From Lycorma delicatula (taxonomy: Eukaryota > Arthropoda > Insecta > Hemiptera > Fulgoridae), in NCBI RefSeq assembly GCF_047948215.1, contig NC_134463.1, positions 101,162,657 through 101,226,656 on the forward strand: a stretch of DNA of 64,000 nt. The letters run 5' to 3'. Below the pieces are notes generated by a model. It did not search any database. It was not told where the DNA came from and worked only from the letters and a program-made list of their open reading frames with translations. How positions within the stretch are numbered: the first letter of the stretch is position 1; every line of letters begins with the position of its first letter. Both the position numbers and the translations under genes were made by a program. Below, piece after piece: positions 12,908-25,868 of the stretch.

Positions 12908-12939
12908 GGGCGAAAAACGTCTTTACGTTATTATCGCCC
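12908..12939. other. GC-stemmed hairpin
   Basis: GGGCGA (12908-12913) pairs with TCGCCC (12934-12939), with AACGT and ACGTT extending the stem inside. A long T run precedes it. It is unusually GC-rich for its surroundings. A repeat-element end is possible; a stable RNA is less likely without further evidence. Confidence 0.5.
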
Positions 12940-12959
12940 GGTTAGAAATAAATAAATTT

Positions 12960-15220
12960 AACCACAATAAATATGTTTTTTCTCAACTTTAAATATTTTA
13001 AATTGCTATTCATTATTTACTCCTCAATATGGGATGCATTTTAACAAATAATAAATAGGATATAATTAAAGCTTTAATTACATTTTTAACAACTCTTTTA
13101 CTAAGAGGTTTTTTGAGATTTTGAATGGGGAGATAATCTAAACGAAATTAAGGTAAAATGTTCAAAATTTTTACTGTTTCATCTAGCGGGAAAAAAATTA
13201 TGTAATGTGACGAAGTATTATACCTTCTAGCAAAATATTTAAAAGAACAAAAGTAAAAAATTAAAAAAAAAAACAAAATTTGAAAAACTTCAGTAACAAA
13301 AAAACTCACGACGATATTTCAGATTACAACGGAATTATCACTCGAGCAATTTCCTGGAGAGTGCGGGGGGGAAAAAGATATTGGCAAGGATGTGTGTGTG
13401 CGCGCGCGCATTTACAATAAGCTTACAAATAAATTTGAATAAAAAAACTAATTTTAATAATTCAACTAATTTATATTACCTTCAGACATACTTAAATAAA
13501 GTAATTAACCAACGATTTTATGATATCAGCTGTAACAACGTAACATTTACTTGGGTGCAAATCCAAATAAATGTGTGCTATCATGAGACTCACATCTCTG
13601 ATGAAAGTTTCCATTCCCAAGAATATTAAATAACCGATACCAGGCCTAAAAGATAAAGTGAAAGGTAAACAGTTTTCCGGACATTTTCACTAATCTAAAT
13701 ACTTGTAATCGCAAGTGAAATTAATAAGTGATAGGCCACATTTCTATTGAATAATAAGTGGTTGAATAATAATTATCATTAATACCAGCGAAAGCGGTTC
13801 TGATTACTGTTGTGTGGCAAAAACAAAGAAAAAAAAAATTGGGGATGGATAATGTAATCCAACAAATTGATTAATCCCTTTAACATTAAAACATACATTT
13901 TATTGGCCGGTACGCTAATTTCAGTCAGTAATAAAAGTTGTATGATAAAATACGTTAAAAATTTCTTAATTTATTGCCAACAGTGGTAATAATAATATTA
14001 ATCCTTTATGAAAAACTATGATTATCCAATCTAATTGCATTAGCCAGGATAATACACATTACACGATTTGTATAGTATGCATTACGTTAAAAATGTCTAA
14101 CTAGTTCCGATAGAATTAAAGGTATGACATACTTAGATCCAAAAGGCACAAGTCTTGATCGCTTAACTATTTTGATCCGATTCAAGGATGACAAACAGAA
14201 TCAACGTCTATTGTAATTCCTCATCATTATAAAGTACGTAATACGATGTGCTGAATTAATTTTACGAGAAAATTTATAATAAAATCTATTATTTTTAATT
14301 AAAAAAAACCAAGTAAATATGGTTTGTAGTTTCTTTATTAACAATTTAAAGTTTTATAGAATACATATTTATGTATTCAAATAAATATATGTAATAACCG
14401 TTTTCGTACACTGAGGAACCCACAATTTTTTTATATTACATAAGTGTTAAAAATATACATACTGTATAATTTTTTAAAAAATTAAAGGAAACTACGTTGA
14501 ATAAAAGTTCTTATATACAATATCTTCATAGGAAAGTTGAAATAGCTAATAAAAATTAAGGCAATATGATCTTGAGCTTCTCCATGATTCTTAACACAAA
14601 GATTTAAATGCTAACAAAAGAAAAAAAATTCACTATTTTACGAATGAATTATTATTAAATATAATAGTTGTATTATGAAATAGAATCAATTATGTAAATA
14701 ATACAGTATAAGCACGATTAATGTTTCAGTAAGTGCAGTATATAATTTGTATTTACGAATTACCTATTTTCACCCGATAAAGAAAAAAATAATTACATAA
14801 TACCATAAAATAGAAACCAAAGGTCCACTCTTATTGGTTTAATGAGCGTAACAATAATACTGCACATATAATTATTAAAACATAATTTCTCAATGCTTTG
14901 TGACAAAAGCTTGGCAAATATTAATAAAAAACTCTATCAAGCAATGTGATGTCTCCAAATTTATCTAAAAATCTAAAACTGACATCCTCCATTCCCACCA
15001 ATACTGTAAAAGATGAAAAATAGAGAATCAATTATCACCTTAGTTGATCATAATCTATTCCTCTAATATCCAACGCAAATGTGAGTTACGAAAAATTAAA
15101 TGATATTCACCGATCCTGAACTCCAGTTGCAAATCCAACTCCTGTACTCACGACTGACGGACTTACGGGCTGATTAATTATGCCGTATTTAGTGGGGTTC
15201 CACTATATACATAGTGCATC
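12960..15220. other. AT-rich DNA without recognised genes
   Basis: This stretch contains a short TG/CG tract (13391-13411) and no protein-like ORF. The 82-aa frame at 13381-13629 starts inside the TG/CG repeat and has no family resemblance. Confidence 0.65.
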
Positions 15221-15222
15221 AT

Positions 15223-15660
15223 TAAGATTTAACGGAAGTTTCATGACCTATTTTACTCGTAAAAATAATGGAAAATTTCATATAAACAAACATACGTCCT
15301 GATATGCTCCGTCTGCGAGTTACGGCTACCGAAAGATTTCGCTCGGATTTCCGCTACTCGGGTGAAATGGGTTCGTACTGAAATTTTTAGGACATTAATT
15401 AAGGAACAAAATTGGCGATTTCTTATGGTTTTTAACCTGGAAAATCTAATAAAATAGATTCCAGAACCGTTTTTGCAGTAGTTGTTGAGAAATCTGTGGT
15501 AAAAAACCAATAAATTTGGGTGAAAACCCCTGTTTTTTATGTTTGACGTACAATAACTTTGTTAAGTGGGTAAGAAAACACTTTAAACTTTTAAACAAAA
15601 TTGGTAGAAAATTTATTAATTCTATACAAAATGGTGTAAGATAAGTTGAATAAAACAAAT
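15223..15660. repeat. Dispersed repeat family X, copy 3 (divergent)
   Basis: Blocks shared with 5205-5615 include CTATTTTACTCGTAAA.AATAA, a GTCTGCGAGTTACGGCTACCGAAAG-type stretch (copy 1: GTGTCAGCTGGCGAAAG), TTTCGCTCGGATTTCC, and ACGTACAATAACTTTGTTAA against CATATAATAATTTTGTTAAA in copy 2. The 85-aa and 70-aa minus-strand frames are not protein-like. A transposase remnant begins about 310 bp downstream on the plus strand, so this may be the 5' non-coding part of that element. Confidence 0.55.
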
Positions 15661-15972
15661 AAAATTTAGAAAAAGTCGAATTTTATTTAGAAAGAGCACA
15701 TTACTACATCGTTAGAAAAGTAGTTATTTAATGCAAACAAAAAAAAACTTTTTTAGAAAAATTCGTTATTGATGACAAAAATACAATAAATTATTTGAAA
15801 AATTATTATTTCAAAGTTGACAGTAGAATAAAAACAGCTGATTAACAATGATCCATTATGTATTAGTGTTTAAAAAATTCTTTAAAGTACATTAAGTACG
15901 TTGAACTATGTTGTCGTTAGCGAAAATTTTCTGTGAATTTTAGTTTCAATGTGAACCATTGAAGTTGAAATA

Positions 15973-16640
15973 ATGTCGTACTTATTACCAACAGAGGAAT
16001 TCGCTGATACGGTATTCATCTTGAGCGTGTGCAGTGATAGTGCTAAAACTGTTGAATACAGTAGAATATGAAACACGTTTTCAGAATCGCAGGAACCCAG
16101 ATCAAAACAATTAGCGCGGTTTTCGCTATCTTTGGGAAATAGGTTTACTAACTAGTATTCCTACCACCTACGAAGGATCTCTCTAACACGACGTAATTAT
16201 TGATTAAATTGTTATAGATGCAGTTCGCATAGTACAGGCGTCAGTCAGTACACGACTTCTTTCTAAGCAGATCGGAGTTTCAAATTCCATAGTTTGGAGA
16301 ACACTTAAACAAAACAAATTTTATCCTTATCATAAACAGCCAGTTCGACATCTACACTCAGGAGATGACCCGCTTCGCTTGGAGATCTGCAAATGGTGGA
16401 ATACTAATTCACAGATAACTCTACAAGTATGTTTTGTTTAACGACGTGGCAAATTTCAATCGAGATGCCGTCAACAAATTACGCAATCGGTATACATGAA
16501 CAGAAGTAAATACTCGTAAAACTGTAGAAGGCAATTTTCAACACCGATTTAGCGTCAGTATATGGTGCGGCCTTCTTTACAATCAGCTATTACCTGGCCG
16601 CTTAAATGCTGAGGTCTACTTGCACTTGTATTGTAAGATA
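15973..16640 (+). pseudogene. Tc1/mariner-superfamily transposase remnant
   Basis: Translating across frames recovers the N-terminal and central parts of an insect Tc1/mariner-type (DDE) transposase. It opens with MSYLLPTEEFADTV. A helix-turn-helix region follows (VSNSIVWRTLKQNKFYPYH, then RHLHSGDDPLRLEICKWW). The first catalytic block appears as FNDVANFNRDAVNKLRN, retaining the aspartate of the usual F-T/N-D-E-A motif but with V for E. Next come GNFQHRFSVSIWCGLL and PGRLNAEVYLH. The usual WxxxDGAPxH and SPDL blocks are absent, so the 3' half is missing. Several frameshifts and stops make it non-functional. Such enzymes cut and paste their element at TA dinucleotides. Confidence 0.85.
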
Positions 16641-16699
16641 CAAAACAATATCATTAATTTATCTAACACTGAATCCGGTAAAAGTTGGGATATGGTTTT

Positions 16700-17290
16700 T
16701 GTCCGTGAAAATGAACAGAAATAATTATTTTAAAAAACGTACCTTTAAACTTAATTCAGAGGGGACAGTTAAGTAACAAGATAAGATAAATACTAAATAA
16801 AATGTAAATTTACATTCTATATTTAAGCACCGTATAATGAAGTCACTGAGCATTGTTTCTAACTCATTATAATTTTCAATAACTCTATTTTTATTTATCT
16901 GTACACTGATTCTACATTTTCTTCCATATAAAAATATAATTGAGAGAAAAACAAAGAAGTTATTTTTTTCTCAAATCATACAAAGTGAAAATTTGTATAA
17001 TACAAGCTTGTTTAACATAGAAGATGAGAATATCTATTTATATATACATATATATATATTTTTTTATCCTACTGCTGCATATAATAATCGTACAATTAAT
17101 GAAATTTTTCAAAAAAATATTTGAACGTTCGCTCCCCACACTCATCTGAAGAATATTTTCTTTGTAAAACAATTACTGATCCAGGGCTTGGGTCTGTCTA
17201 AAACATATTAACATTCTTAATTTTAAATTAAATATAATGGAGTTCATGATTCATTTGAAATTAAAAATAATAATATAAAACAATCCTTTA
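16700..17290. other. AT-rich DNA without recognised genes
   Basis: The sequence continues from the broken transposase without a recognisable TIR. A short TA-rich stretch lies at 17035-17065. Confidence 0.6.
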
Positions 17291-17449
17291 CATGTATCTA
17301 ATTCAAATGCATTTTGTACGTAGTCTAACGAGAATAAAACGTCACTTTACATCATGCAAGAATAAATACTTCAGCCATGCTCGGCATGCTGATTATAATT
17401 ACGATGAGCTCACTCATGTCAAAGTCTTATTTCTAGTTCTAGTCAGTTA

Positions 17450-17690
17450 TTCGGAGCTTACAAGTCAGTTTCAGGGAGGAAGGGCCCTCCCACGCTGGCA
17501 AGCGGCTACGAATAGCAGTAACATAGCCGGCCGCTCTATGAAGCTGCTCCTCCAAGCTACAAGCCCGTCACTTTTGAAATGAAGCCTTGTGACAAGACAA
17601 TGGATTTCCCTTCCCTCCCTTACTCATCCTAACCACCACCCGTCCCCCCCGCTAACCATTTAACCATCCTCGTCTTTCCTCTTCCAGTCT
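17450..17690. other. GC-rich island with candidate 3' splice site
   Basis: A clear break in composition: GGGCCC and GCCGGCCGC sites, a perfect CTTGTGACAAG palindrome (17586-17596), a SOX-type ACAATGG (17597-17603), then a C/T-rich run leading to TTTCCTCTTCCAG (AG at 17686-17687). A branch-point-like CTAAC lies about 30 nt upstream. Together these look like an exon or regulatory edge. The 96-aa frame (17292-17582) has no recognisable domain, so coding is not supported. Confidence 0.35.
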
Positions 17691-17699
17691 AACGTTTGA

Positions 17700-19450
17700 A
17701 CCTAAAAGAAACAACACGATATATAACTCCATACATAAATGTTTCAGCTCATATTGTTCATACTGGAAGAGATGATCTTGATGTAAAATTCATTTGGAAT
17801 ATATTTAAATATAAAGAAAATACACATCCTTGACTACATCATTTATATTTTTAAAATTATTGAACTATATATTATATTACAATGGTAAATAAAAAATAAA
17901 AAAAATTATACAATATATTACTAGATTAGTGTCTTTAAAGGAACGTATCTCACTCAGAAAAAATGCCTTAAAAATGTTAAAACAAGTTCATTTACAGCTG
18001 TTTCTTTGTAAATTTATTAACGAATAATATGTTCTATAAATTCATTTGGACGCTTTAAAAAAATGCTGTTAATAAAAGAAAAAGTGGACTGATGTTATTA
18101 ACCGTTTACCTAAAAAGTAAATCGTCTTTGAAACCACACAGCTACTACTTTCTTAGATAAAATCTTCACTTTGAAGTCTCCAGTTTCAAATTACGCAAAT
18201 GTTTTGTATACATCAGCAAGGTTTTAGATTACTAGGTTTAATAACTGCAGGATTTTTTTCGTGGTTATAATAACTTATCTTTATTTCCGTTCCCTTAATA
18301 AGCCTTTTTTTAGAAATAAAGAAAATCCGGATGAAAGTATCTAAGTAATTAACTTACCAAGTTCACTCTAGAAAAGATAAAATAATCTTTAAATGGAAAA
18401 TGCATTAATTTTTTTGTAATTCCGAACAATTTTGTTTCAATTTTTCGTTAAAGCACGATTATTATTATATTTCTTTCAATGAAAAATTACTGCTACAATT
18501 TTATGTTTTAATTATTGTTACAATTTTAATATACAAAATTCGGATGGTAAACGTTTTCTTTAAGTACTTATTTTTATCTTAAACTATAATATTCATATTG
18601 ATGAGCCTAAGACGTTTAGCCGAAGTTTTGCTGTATCATACAGTAAAAAAAGCAAGTTCCGATCTCTCAAAAGAGTCGTCAAAATTATAAGACAACTAAC
18701 CGTTACCTGATAAAGTTTTCACGCTATTTTCAAGTATTAATTATTTTTTTCATGTTGCGATTCCTAATTGCGTAGATCATTCTTTCAAACCGTTTATTTT
18801 TTTTTTGTTTTTCCTCTCTTTCCGTTTCGGATTTACGAGTACACATTAGATTTATGAATTCTAAGGATTTGCGGAGAATTCTTAACAGAATTAATACATT
18901 CTTAATGCGATCTGATCTGGGAAGTTTGGCAAGTTTTAACGAAACAAATCTGAATTACGTTTTCGGATAAACTGAGACTTCTTATCTCAACTAAAATACA
19001 AATATTTTTGTGAGATACCACATAGAAAAGTCTAATTACGGGCAAGCAATAGAAATTTATTATTTATTTAAACATTTTTAATACCAGATTACCATATTTC
19101 AAATAGAAACAGTAATAAAATCAAAAATTATTTAGATAACGAAAAAAGATATAAAAAATTTAATACTTCCATAAATTACCTTTTATTATACATTTTTGTT
19201 TTATCGTTAACTAAAAAAAAGAAAACATACAAAAGAAAGACGTACAAAAAAGTCGATGAAATCTAAAAATATAAAACAGGTGATACATAAAAAAATTGTA
19301 TAATGTTGTTGAAAGAAAATAAAGATAAGACGAATCTTGATTAATTTATATATACTCCGTCAACCTTTAACAGACCTACATTAAATAAAACAATTCATTA
19401 ATATGAATTTCTTAAGGAATATAGGCGTAGATGCATTTATTGTTTGTATA
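17700..19450. other. AT-rich DNA without recognised genes
   Basis: No ORFs above 60 codons and no structural repeats were recognised. Confidence 0.65.
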
Positions 19451-19462
19451 CGTGATAATATG

Positions 19463-19527
19463 TGTTGTGTGTGTGTGTGTGCGTGTGTGTGTTCGCGCGT
19501 GCATGTGCGTGTACGCGCGCGTTTACG
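19463..19527. repeat. TG/CG alternating tract
   Basis: TG repeats pass into GCGTG, CGCG and TGCG units. The long alternating purine-pyrimidine run is of the kind able to adopt Z-DNA. Confidence 0.9.
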
Positions 19528-20132
19528 TTTATATCTGAATATATACAAAAACAGGAAGCAGGTGTGTGAAACTAATAATTAGTTGGATGACCCGTTCCAC
19601 AGACTACATTTCCTGCTTTATAGGTTTAGACCCTATGAAAATTAAATTCTAATGTATTTATTTAGAATAAAACCAGTTTGTATTCGCTGAGGAAATAGAA
19701 GCAATGAGAATAAGAAAACAGAATTTACTTTAATAATAATATAATATAATAGTCTTATATACGAAAGATAACTACATAATTTTATATAAATTAAATTTAA
19801 TTTAAACCATTAAAGTTTACATCAATTAGTAAGAGTAATATAACCGTGTTGATTATGTATCTATTTATATAATAATAAATCTACTAACCTGACTCAAAGA
19901 TTAGGTTGAAATTATATGTACACAATTAGTAATGCTTTAAAAAATAGCCCGTAATTAAAAATAATTTTTCTTTAACTTACATAAATTGTAATTATAATTT
20001 ATAATTATTTACTTAAAAAAACGAATATCGTAATCAAATTATTTCTTTAATTCACGTATTAAAATATGTAAAAAACTAGAAATTAGGCTACCCGTTATAT
20101 TTTAGGAAAAATTGAATATATATATTTAATTT

Positions 20133-20153
20133 ATGTGTGTGTGTGTGTGTGTG
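20133..20153. repeat. (TG)n microsatellite
   Basis: About ten TG units immediately precede the SINE-A head fragment. Confidence 0.95.
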
Positions 20154-20163
20154 TCGTTTGCTG

Positions 20164-20190
20164 CCCACCGGGCTGGTCTAGTGGCTATTA
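20164..20190 (+). mobile_element. SINE-A head fragment
   Basis: CCCACCGGGCTGGTCTAGTGG matches the start of SINE-A, including a good A-box (TGGTCTAGTGG). The match stops abruptly after ~25 bp, with no B-box or body. It may be a 3'-deleted copy or an abortive junction. Confidence 0.7.
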
Positions 20191-20432
20191 CAATACAAGG
20201 AGTTAAAATGATTATAATTTATTTTTTCAAAACTATATAAATACTTTTTGAGAATCAATTTCAAAAATTTTTTAATTAAAAAAAAAGATTTTCAAGAATT
20301 TATTTGTTTGAAAGTGCTGAGGTACGTGCGAAAATTTAATATTAAATGTATTTATTTACTTCGGAAACAATAACATGATGTTTGATTACTCTTGTTATTA
20401 CATGGAATTTTCAGCGAATGAGCAATGTTTAT

Positions 20433-20503
20433 GTCAGGAGCTGATAACAGAACCTTCCGGATAAAAGCCAAGAGACACTTACTACTCCGCCGCGGAGGTT
20501 GGC
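20433..20503 (-). mobile_element. SINE-B head fragment
   Basis: Minus-strand copy of the tRNA-like head: CCAACCTCCGCGG, then GTCTCTTGGCTTTTATCC and a degraded B-box region. It lies about 250 bp from the SINE-A head fragment. No tail is recognised. Confidence 0.7.
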
Positions 20504-20509
20504 ATTAAT

Positions 20510-22765
20510 ATACATATAACAGTTTAAACACAAAGAACGATCTATTATAAATTATTATTAGAGGAGAAAAATTACAAGTACACTGAATAAATTAAAAATA
20601 AATAAATAACTGCTCATTTCACTAATATATAATCATTATCAGTCTCTCAAACGATACTAGAAAATAAATAATCATATAACGCTAATCTGGGTATTGTTAT
20701 ATATCATATTACTGTTATCTAATGTATAGTATTATTATCTAACTATTGTTATATATCACGCAATTACTCGTATTATATTATGAGGAATTTCGAATAATGT
20801 GAAGAGTTTAGTTTCGGTTTTTTATTGACTATTGTTTTATTTATATTGTGAAAATACGTATGAAATTTTTGTTTTGCATAGGTCAATAAGTATGTTTATT
20901 TGTTAAACCGATTTTATTATAACCAATGATTATAATTCTTTTAGCAATAAAATCCACATTTAGTTTTTACTTTTTAACGTAAATGGCGTTTGAGTAAATT
21001 TGTAATTATTTTATATTAACGTTTATATGAACCACTTTTTAGACGTTTATCCTCAAAATATTGCAAAACAACGTATGGTTTTGTTCTTTAAAAGTAATAA
21101 CTTCTGTATTCCGTTTAGACAGATTTTTTCTTACAGATGAATAATTCTACATAAAATAAAACTTATTCCCTGAAAATCTCTAACCAGTTCATTACGAACT
21201 GTACATATGGGAATGATATAGTAAGAACCACTTACTCTCATACCGAAAAAATGGGATATACATTATTACAGCCGAGTCGACCAAGAATATCATCCATTAC
21301 AACATAACTCTCAAGTGTATGTTTTAGTTGGAGATAATAAAATAAATACGATTATGAATAATAATATACAAACATATTTCAACAGTTTTAATAGTATTAT
21401 ACAGTCTATACAATCTAAATAAAATAAGTATTAAAAAAACGGTAGAAAAACGTAAGGGTAGTTGTTTTGAAAAGAGTGAAAAAAGTACGAAAAGAGAGAG
21501 CTATTACAGAGTGCAGGCGAGTTAACTTCGAGCGTGGCCTAAGGTCATAAAAAGTTTTTTTTTACTTCTTGTTTCTGTTCAGCTGAACGAACACAAGACG
21601 AAAAGTTTTATGGAAGGGAAGGAACAATTTGCTATTTTTATAGGGAAACAAATGATACTAAAGAAAATATATACAGGTTTATAGTTGAAAGATATATTTT
21701 TAAAGAATAATTGGCTGTTTTGCTTGTTTTAAATATTAATACGTAATATAATCTATTTTTTTTTTAAATATTTGAATTCTGTAAACTTGGATTACAAGAG
21801 TATTGCTAAATTTTATTTATTATAATACAAATTTCTTATAATTTTTTTTTAGTTAATTTTGAAAAAGATCGTACGATAACAATAATGACTACACTTAATA
21901 GGACATTTTCGATTGCATTTCCAAGGCGATCAGTCTGAAGGAAATTTTCTGCAGGTTTTTTTTAAATAGATATGAACGATACACCCGAATACAATAATGA
22001 AATAGTTATCAAATTTACACCTAAAAATGTAAGTAGTTTTAAATAAAACAAAACAAGACTAGTGATTTTGTTTTATGTTTCACCCGGAGTACTTCTGGAT
22101 AAGAAAAAATGCAAGCGCATGCACCCGGGGGGCATTTTAATACTGTTTACCTACTTAAACAACAGACAGTTAAGTAGTTGTATGTTTACGTTCTTGCGAT
22201 CATTTAGGTGACTGGTGTGACTAACTTCCTTATTCCATTCATTACAAGTATATATATCGTTACATCCATCCTTATTCCGATAATTTATTTTATATATTAT
22301 TAAAACCTTTTCCTTCTAAACTTCCTTTCGTACTAAATTAACGAAAACTCAATGTTTTAGTAGTAAACTCCGACTAATATAGTTATTTTTCTAGTTCGAA
22401 TTATCTACAGGCTTCTTTCTTATTCGATAATAATTAAAATCTCCTCATTTACCTCGCAGGTTATTATCGAAGTATATTCAGGATTTTATATTTAAATTGA
22501 AGAATTTTCTTTTGATGTTCTCAAAGGATTTAATATTTTAATTACGATAAAGAATCAGTAATGGTTAATGACCGACCAGTTTAGAGGCAGAATGATTGAA
22601 TACACTAAAATTATTGTCAAAAATAAGAAAAAAAATGTGCGTTGAACCTTTCTATGCCTTAAGGAGGGTTTCGTCGGGACTTTTCTTCATGTGTTTATCA
22701 TGACCCAAATTTACTTAAGCTCCCCTTGTTAATGCTAACTAGGTCGGATTGCAAACGCTAACAGA
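20510..22765. other. AT-rich DNA without recognised genes
   Basis: Small GC-richer patches near 21.5 kb (GTGCAGGCGAGTTAACTTCG) and 22.1 kb (GCATGCACCCGGGGGG) have no coding signature. Confidence 0.6.
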
Positions 22766-22770
22766 CAAAA

Positions 22771-22796
22771 AAAAAATATATATATATATATATATA
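22771..22796. repeat. A-run plus (TA)n microsatellite
   Basis: About 12 TA units follow a run of nine A's. Confidence 0.95.
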
Positions 22797-23107
22797 AGTT
22801 ATATACATAAATATCAAAAACCTTAATTAAAAATTAATACAGCTGTAATTCGCCATACCTTGAATACATGTTGACACGTGTATTCCGTATGTGGAATACA
22901 TGTTAATTTTTAATCAGCAAACTGGTACGTTTAACATAATAGACAAGCAAAGCGAGACTATAAAAAATAAAAATTGTTTTTATACCATTTATAGCAATAA
23001 ATGATCGATTAAATTTTGACTGTGTTATAACCCGATTACGTTAAACGTCAATCACCTGATCAAAAACGTTGGCCCACTTTTAATAAAAAAAAAAAACAAG
23101 AGACAGT

Positions 23108-23126
23108 CGTCTGAAGGTTTCAGACG
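23108..23126. other. Short perfect hairpin
   Basis: CGTCTGAA and TTCAGACG are perfect 8-bp arms around GGT. A locally GC-rich stretch (GCCGCTATTTGCCGTAGGGC) follows. It may belong to a degraded repeat. Confidence 0.55.
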
Positions 23127-23299
23127 GATAGCCGCTATTTGCCGTAGGGCAATAATTAACGGCGCTTTCTGAAAAAAAAACTTGGCATCCAGAATTGGTT
23201 CGTAATAATAAATAGTAAACCATGATAAGTATTCGACGTGTTTGCTTGCAGTTTTTATTTTTCTTTGCATCTTGCTATCTAATATTTTTATCACAGAAA

Positions 23300-25760
23300 T
23301 CTTCTTAACAAAAGAATATATACATGAAACGAAAAGAAATGCGTAATTTAATTTTTTTTTTTTTTTTATTTTATATTAAATAAATATTGATTATAATTAT
23401 GAAAAAAAATAAAGTAATTGTTATTAAAAAAACGCACAAATCTTTAGACTCAGCTAGCGAATTTTGTTAACCAAAAACATTAATAATAATTATTAAAATA
23501 ACTATTTTTGTAGTATTTTCATAACTTAAAAATTAAAAGTTTTCTTATATTGTTTCTCATTCGATAAAAAAACATTTTAAAAACACCACTAAAATTCGTA
23601 AATTTTTTAAAATTCATATATATCTGTATATTAAGGAGCATAAAGAATTTAAAAGATTTATAAAAATTGTTGATTCAAAAAATAATGCGTAAAAATATAG
23701 AATAATTATGTAAAATAAAATTTTCTTTTCTTTTTAACTTCTATTGATTTTAAAAGGCGTTTCAGACGGATTTTGGAAATTAAAACGGTTGACAAAAACA
23801 AAAATGAAAATGTACCGAAAAAAAATTGAAAATGAAATTTTATACACAATAGAGGCAATTTTTAAGGTAAAAAGAAAAGCAAGGTTGGCATAAAAAATTT
23901 AGTAAATTACATTAAAGATGACATCTAGAAATTATACATATTACCTAAAGTGTGGAATGAAATTATAAAAACTAAACTGTTTAAGTATGATATTGTATGA
24001 AAAATACAAATTTATGGTGCTTAGATTTAAGCATAAGACAAAAATGAAGCTACGCTGTAAGAAGGAGAGTACGGTAATCAGTCAAAAATTGGGTGTAGGT
24101 TTTTTGCATTTCTCGACGTTTCATAACTCAGGAATTCCAAAAAAAAAAACCATGGGGGTCAATGTTCGTACGTATGTACGTGTTTGAACCTTAATAATTT
24201 TTGACTGGATAAACTGACTTTAATGAAATTTTGATCAGGGACTCGTATATAGGGCAGTTTGATGATAACATTTTTGGGATCAGTATTTCCAGGTGGTGAG
24301 GGGATTTTAAGGGGTTAACTTTCTAAATATTTTGCGAACATAACCTCACTTTCTATGAAGGTTAAATGAAGGTAGCGTGCACGCTTAAACCATTTTTTTT
24401 TAATTTCTCCAAAATTCCTCCTTTCCTAAAAATTCGTCAAAAGGTATCTTCTTATTTATTGCATATGTTTTAACCGAATTGTTTTTAAATGTCTTTCTAA
24501 GCATTGTAATAGTAGTGAAAACGACCCAAAAATATACTTTGAGCAATATTGGCGGCGGGGGAACCGAGCAAAGTTTATAAATATTGCTTTTTGAATTTTT
24601 CAAAACTTTTTTGGTTTATTTAAACTTTTAATTTTAATAAATTTTTAGTAATAATATTAAATAAAATAAAATTTCATTATAAATTACCCCCCCCCACAAA
24701 AAAAAAATGTTAGGTAATAACTGTTTTCATGTATAATTATTTTTCCACTATACAAGAATAATTAACCAATACCAGGAAAGTACTAAACTTTGTGGTCAGT
24801 TTTTTCTCTGGATGTTGTAGTATGATATATACTTTTAATTAAACAGAAAACCATGGTAATCGTGCCAAAGATCACATTTCCACTTTTTTGGGTATTTAGC
24901 TTATGAAGAGTTGAGAAAAAAGAGGAGTAAATTCTATTCGTCCACGCCTTTGTGGATTTATTGGTGTTTATTTGTATTAATAATTCAGAATTGGCTGGAC
25001 CAAAAATCTTCAATTAGCCATGATGATTTCTATGTACTAAGCATTTCGCTAGAAGAAAAGTCTGGAATAAAACTTTATTTTTATTTTTTGCTTCAATGTG
25101 TTGGTAAGAGTTGTTGGTGAGATGTGTTGGTGATGGGTTAGAGTTCATATCCCACCGGTGCTGTAATTAAACGAACATTTTATTCGTATAAAGTTTTCAG
25201 CTCTTAGTTTAAAATGAAGATTTTGTTGTATCACAAATATTTTTCTTAAAAATCATTCACTTCAACTATAAAATTAAAAAATAACGGGTTTATTCGAAAT
25301 TTCCAACAACATTTGGTGTTTTGTTCAAACTTATTATACATACACATAACCTACGTGTTCTGCTTATTCGTATGTAGAACTCTTTGAATGTGTATCAACG
25401 TTGCTACAATTAACGTTAATGCTACGGATTCACTGAACCCAAAATACTCTATCGAAATAAAATAGCTATAAGTCAATATATACAGAACAGATAATTTCAA
25501 AACCTTTTTAGAAACATATTTGCCTAAAAAAATTTAGTGAATACGTGCCGAGTTTTTTTGTGAAATTCTAAATTTAATGTTACAATAATTTTTAAACAAT
25601 TGATTAATTATTTAATGGGGGTAACTCTGCTGATATATTTACTTTAAAGACGGTGACAAGTTTGGTGTAATCACAAAATTAAATATTTTCTATGAATACC
25701 ATATTCTACAACAGCAGTTAAGTATCATATTGATTTTAAATAAAATTCCTAAAATTTTTA
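23300..25760. other. AT-rich DNA; possible repeat at 24000-24380
   Basis: Most is A/T-rich. The segment 24080-24380 combines CATAACTCAGGAATTCC, GTTCGTACGTATGTACGTG and TGACTGGATAAACTGACTTT. The same ordering (a tacgta-rich run next to a 'cataactcag' phrase) appears at 38820-38880 and, more loosely, at 57100-57175. This suggests related repeat families. No protein-coding frame is convincing. Confidence 0.4.
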
Positions 25761-25763
25761 CCT

Positions 25764-25766
<3 letters not shown>

Positions 25767-25843
<77 letters not shown>

Positions 25844-25852
25844 ACACACACA
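25767..25852. repeat. (TG)37 then (CA)5 microsatellite
   Basis: A 74-bp perfect TG run (25767-25840) flips into a short CA run, so the junction is palindromic. It abuts the left arm of the long hairpin. The 87-aa frame across it is a threonine-histidine artefact of the repeat. Confidence 0.98.
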
Positions 25853-25868
25853 AGTGTGATTTACATAT

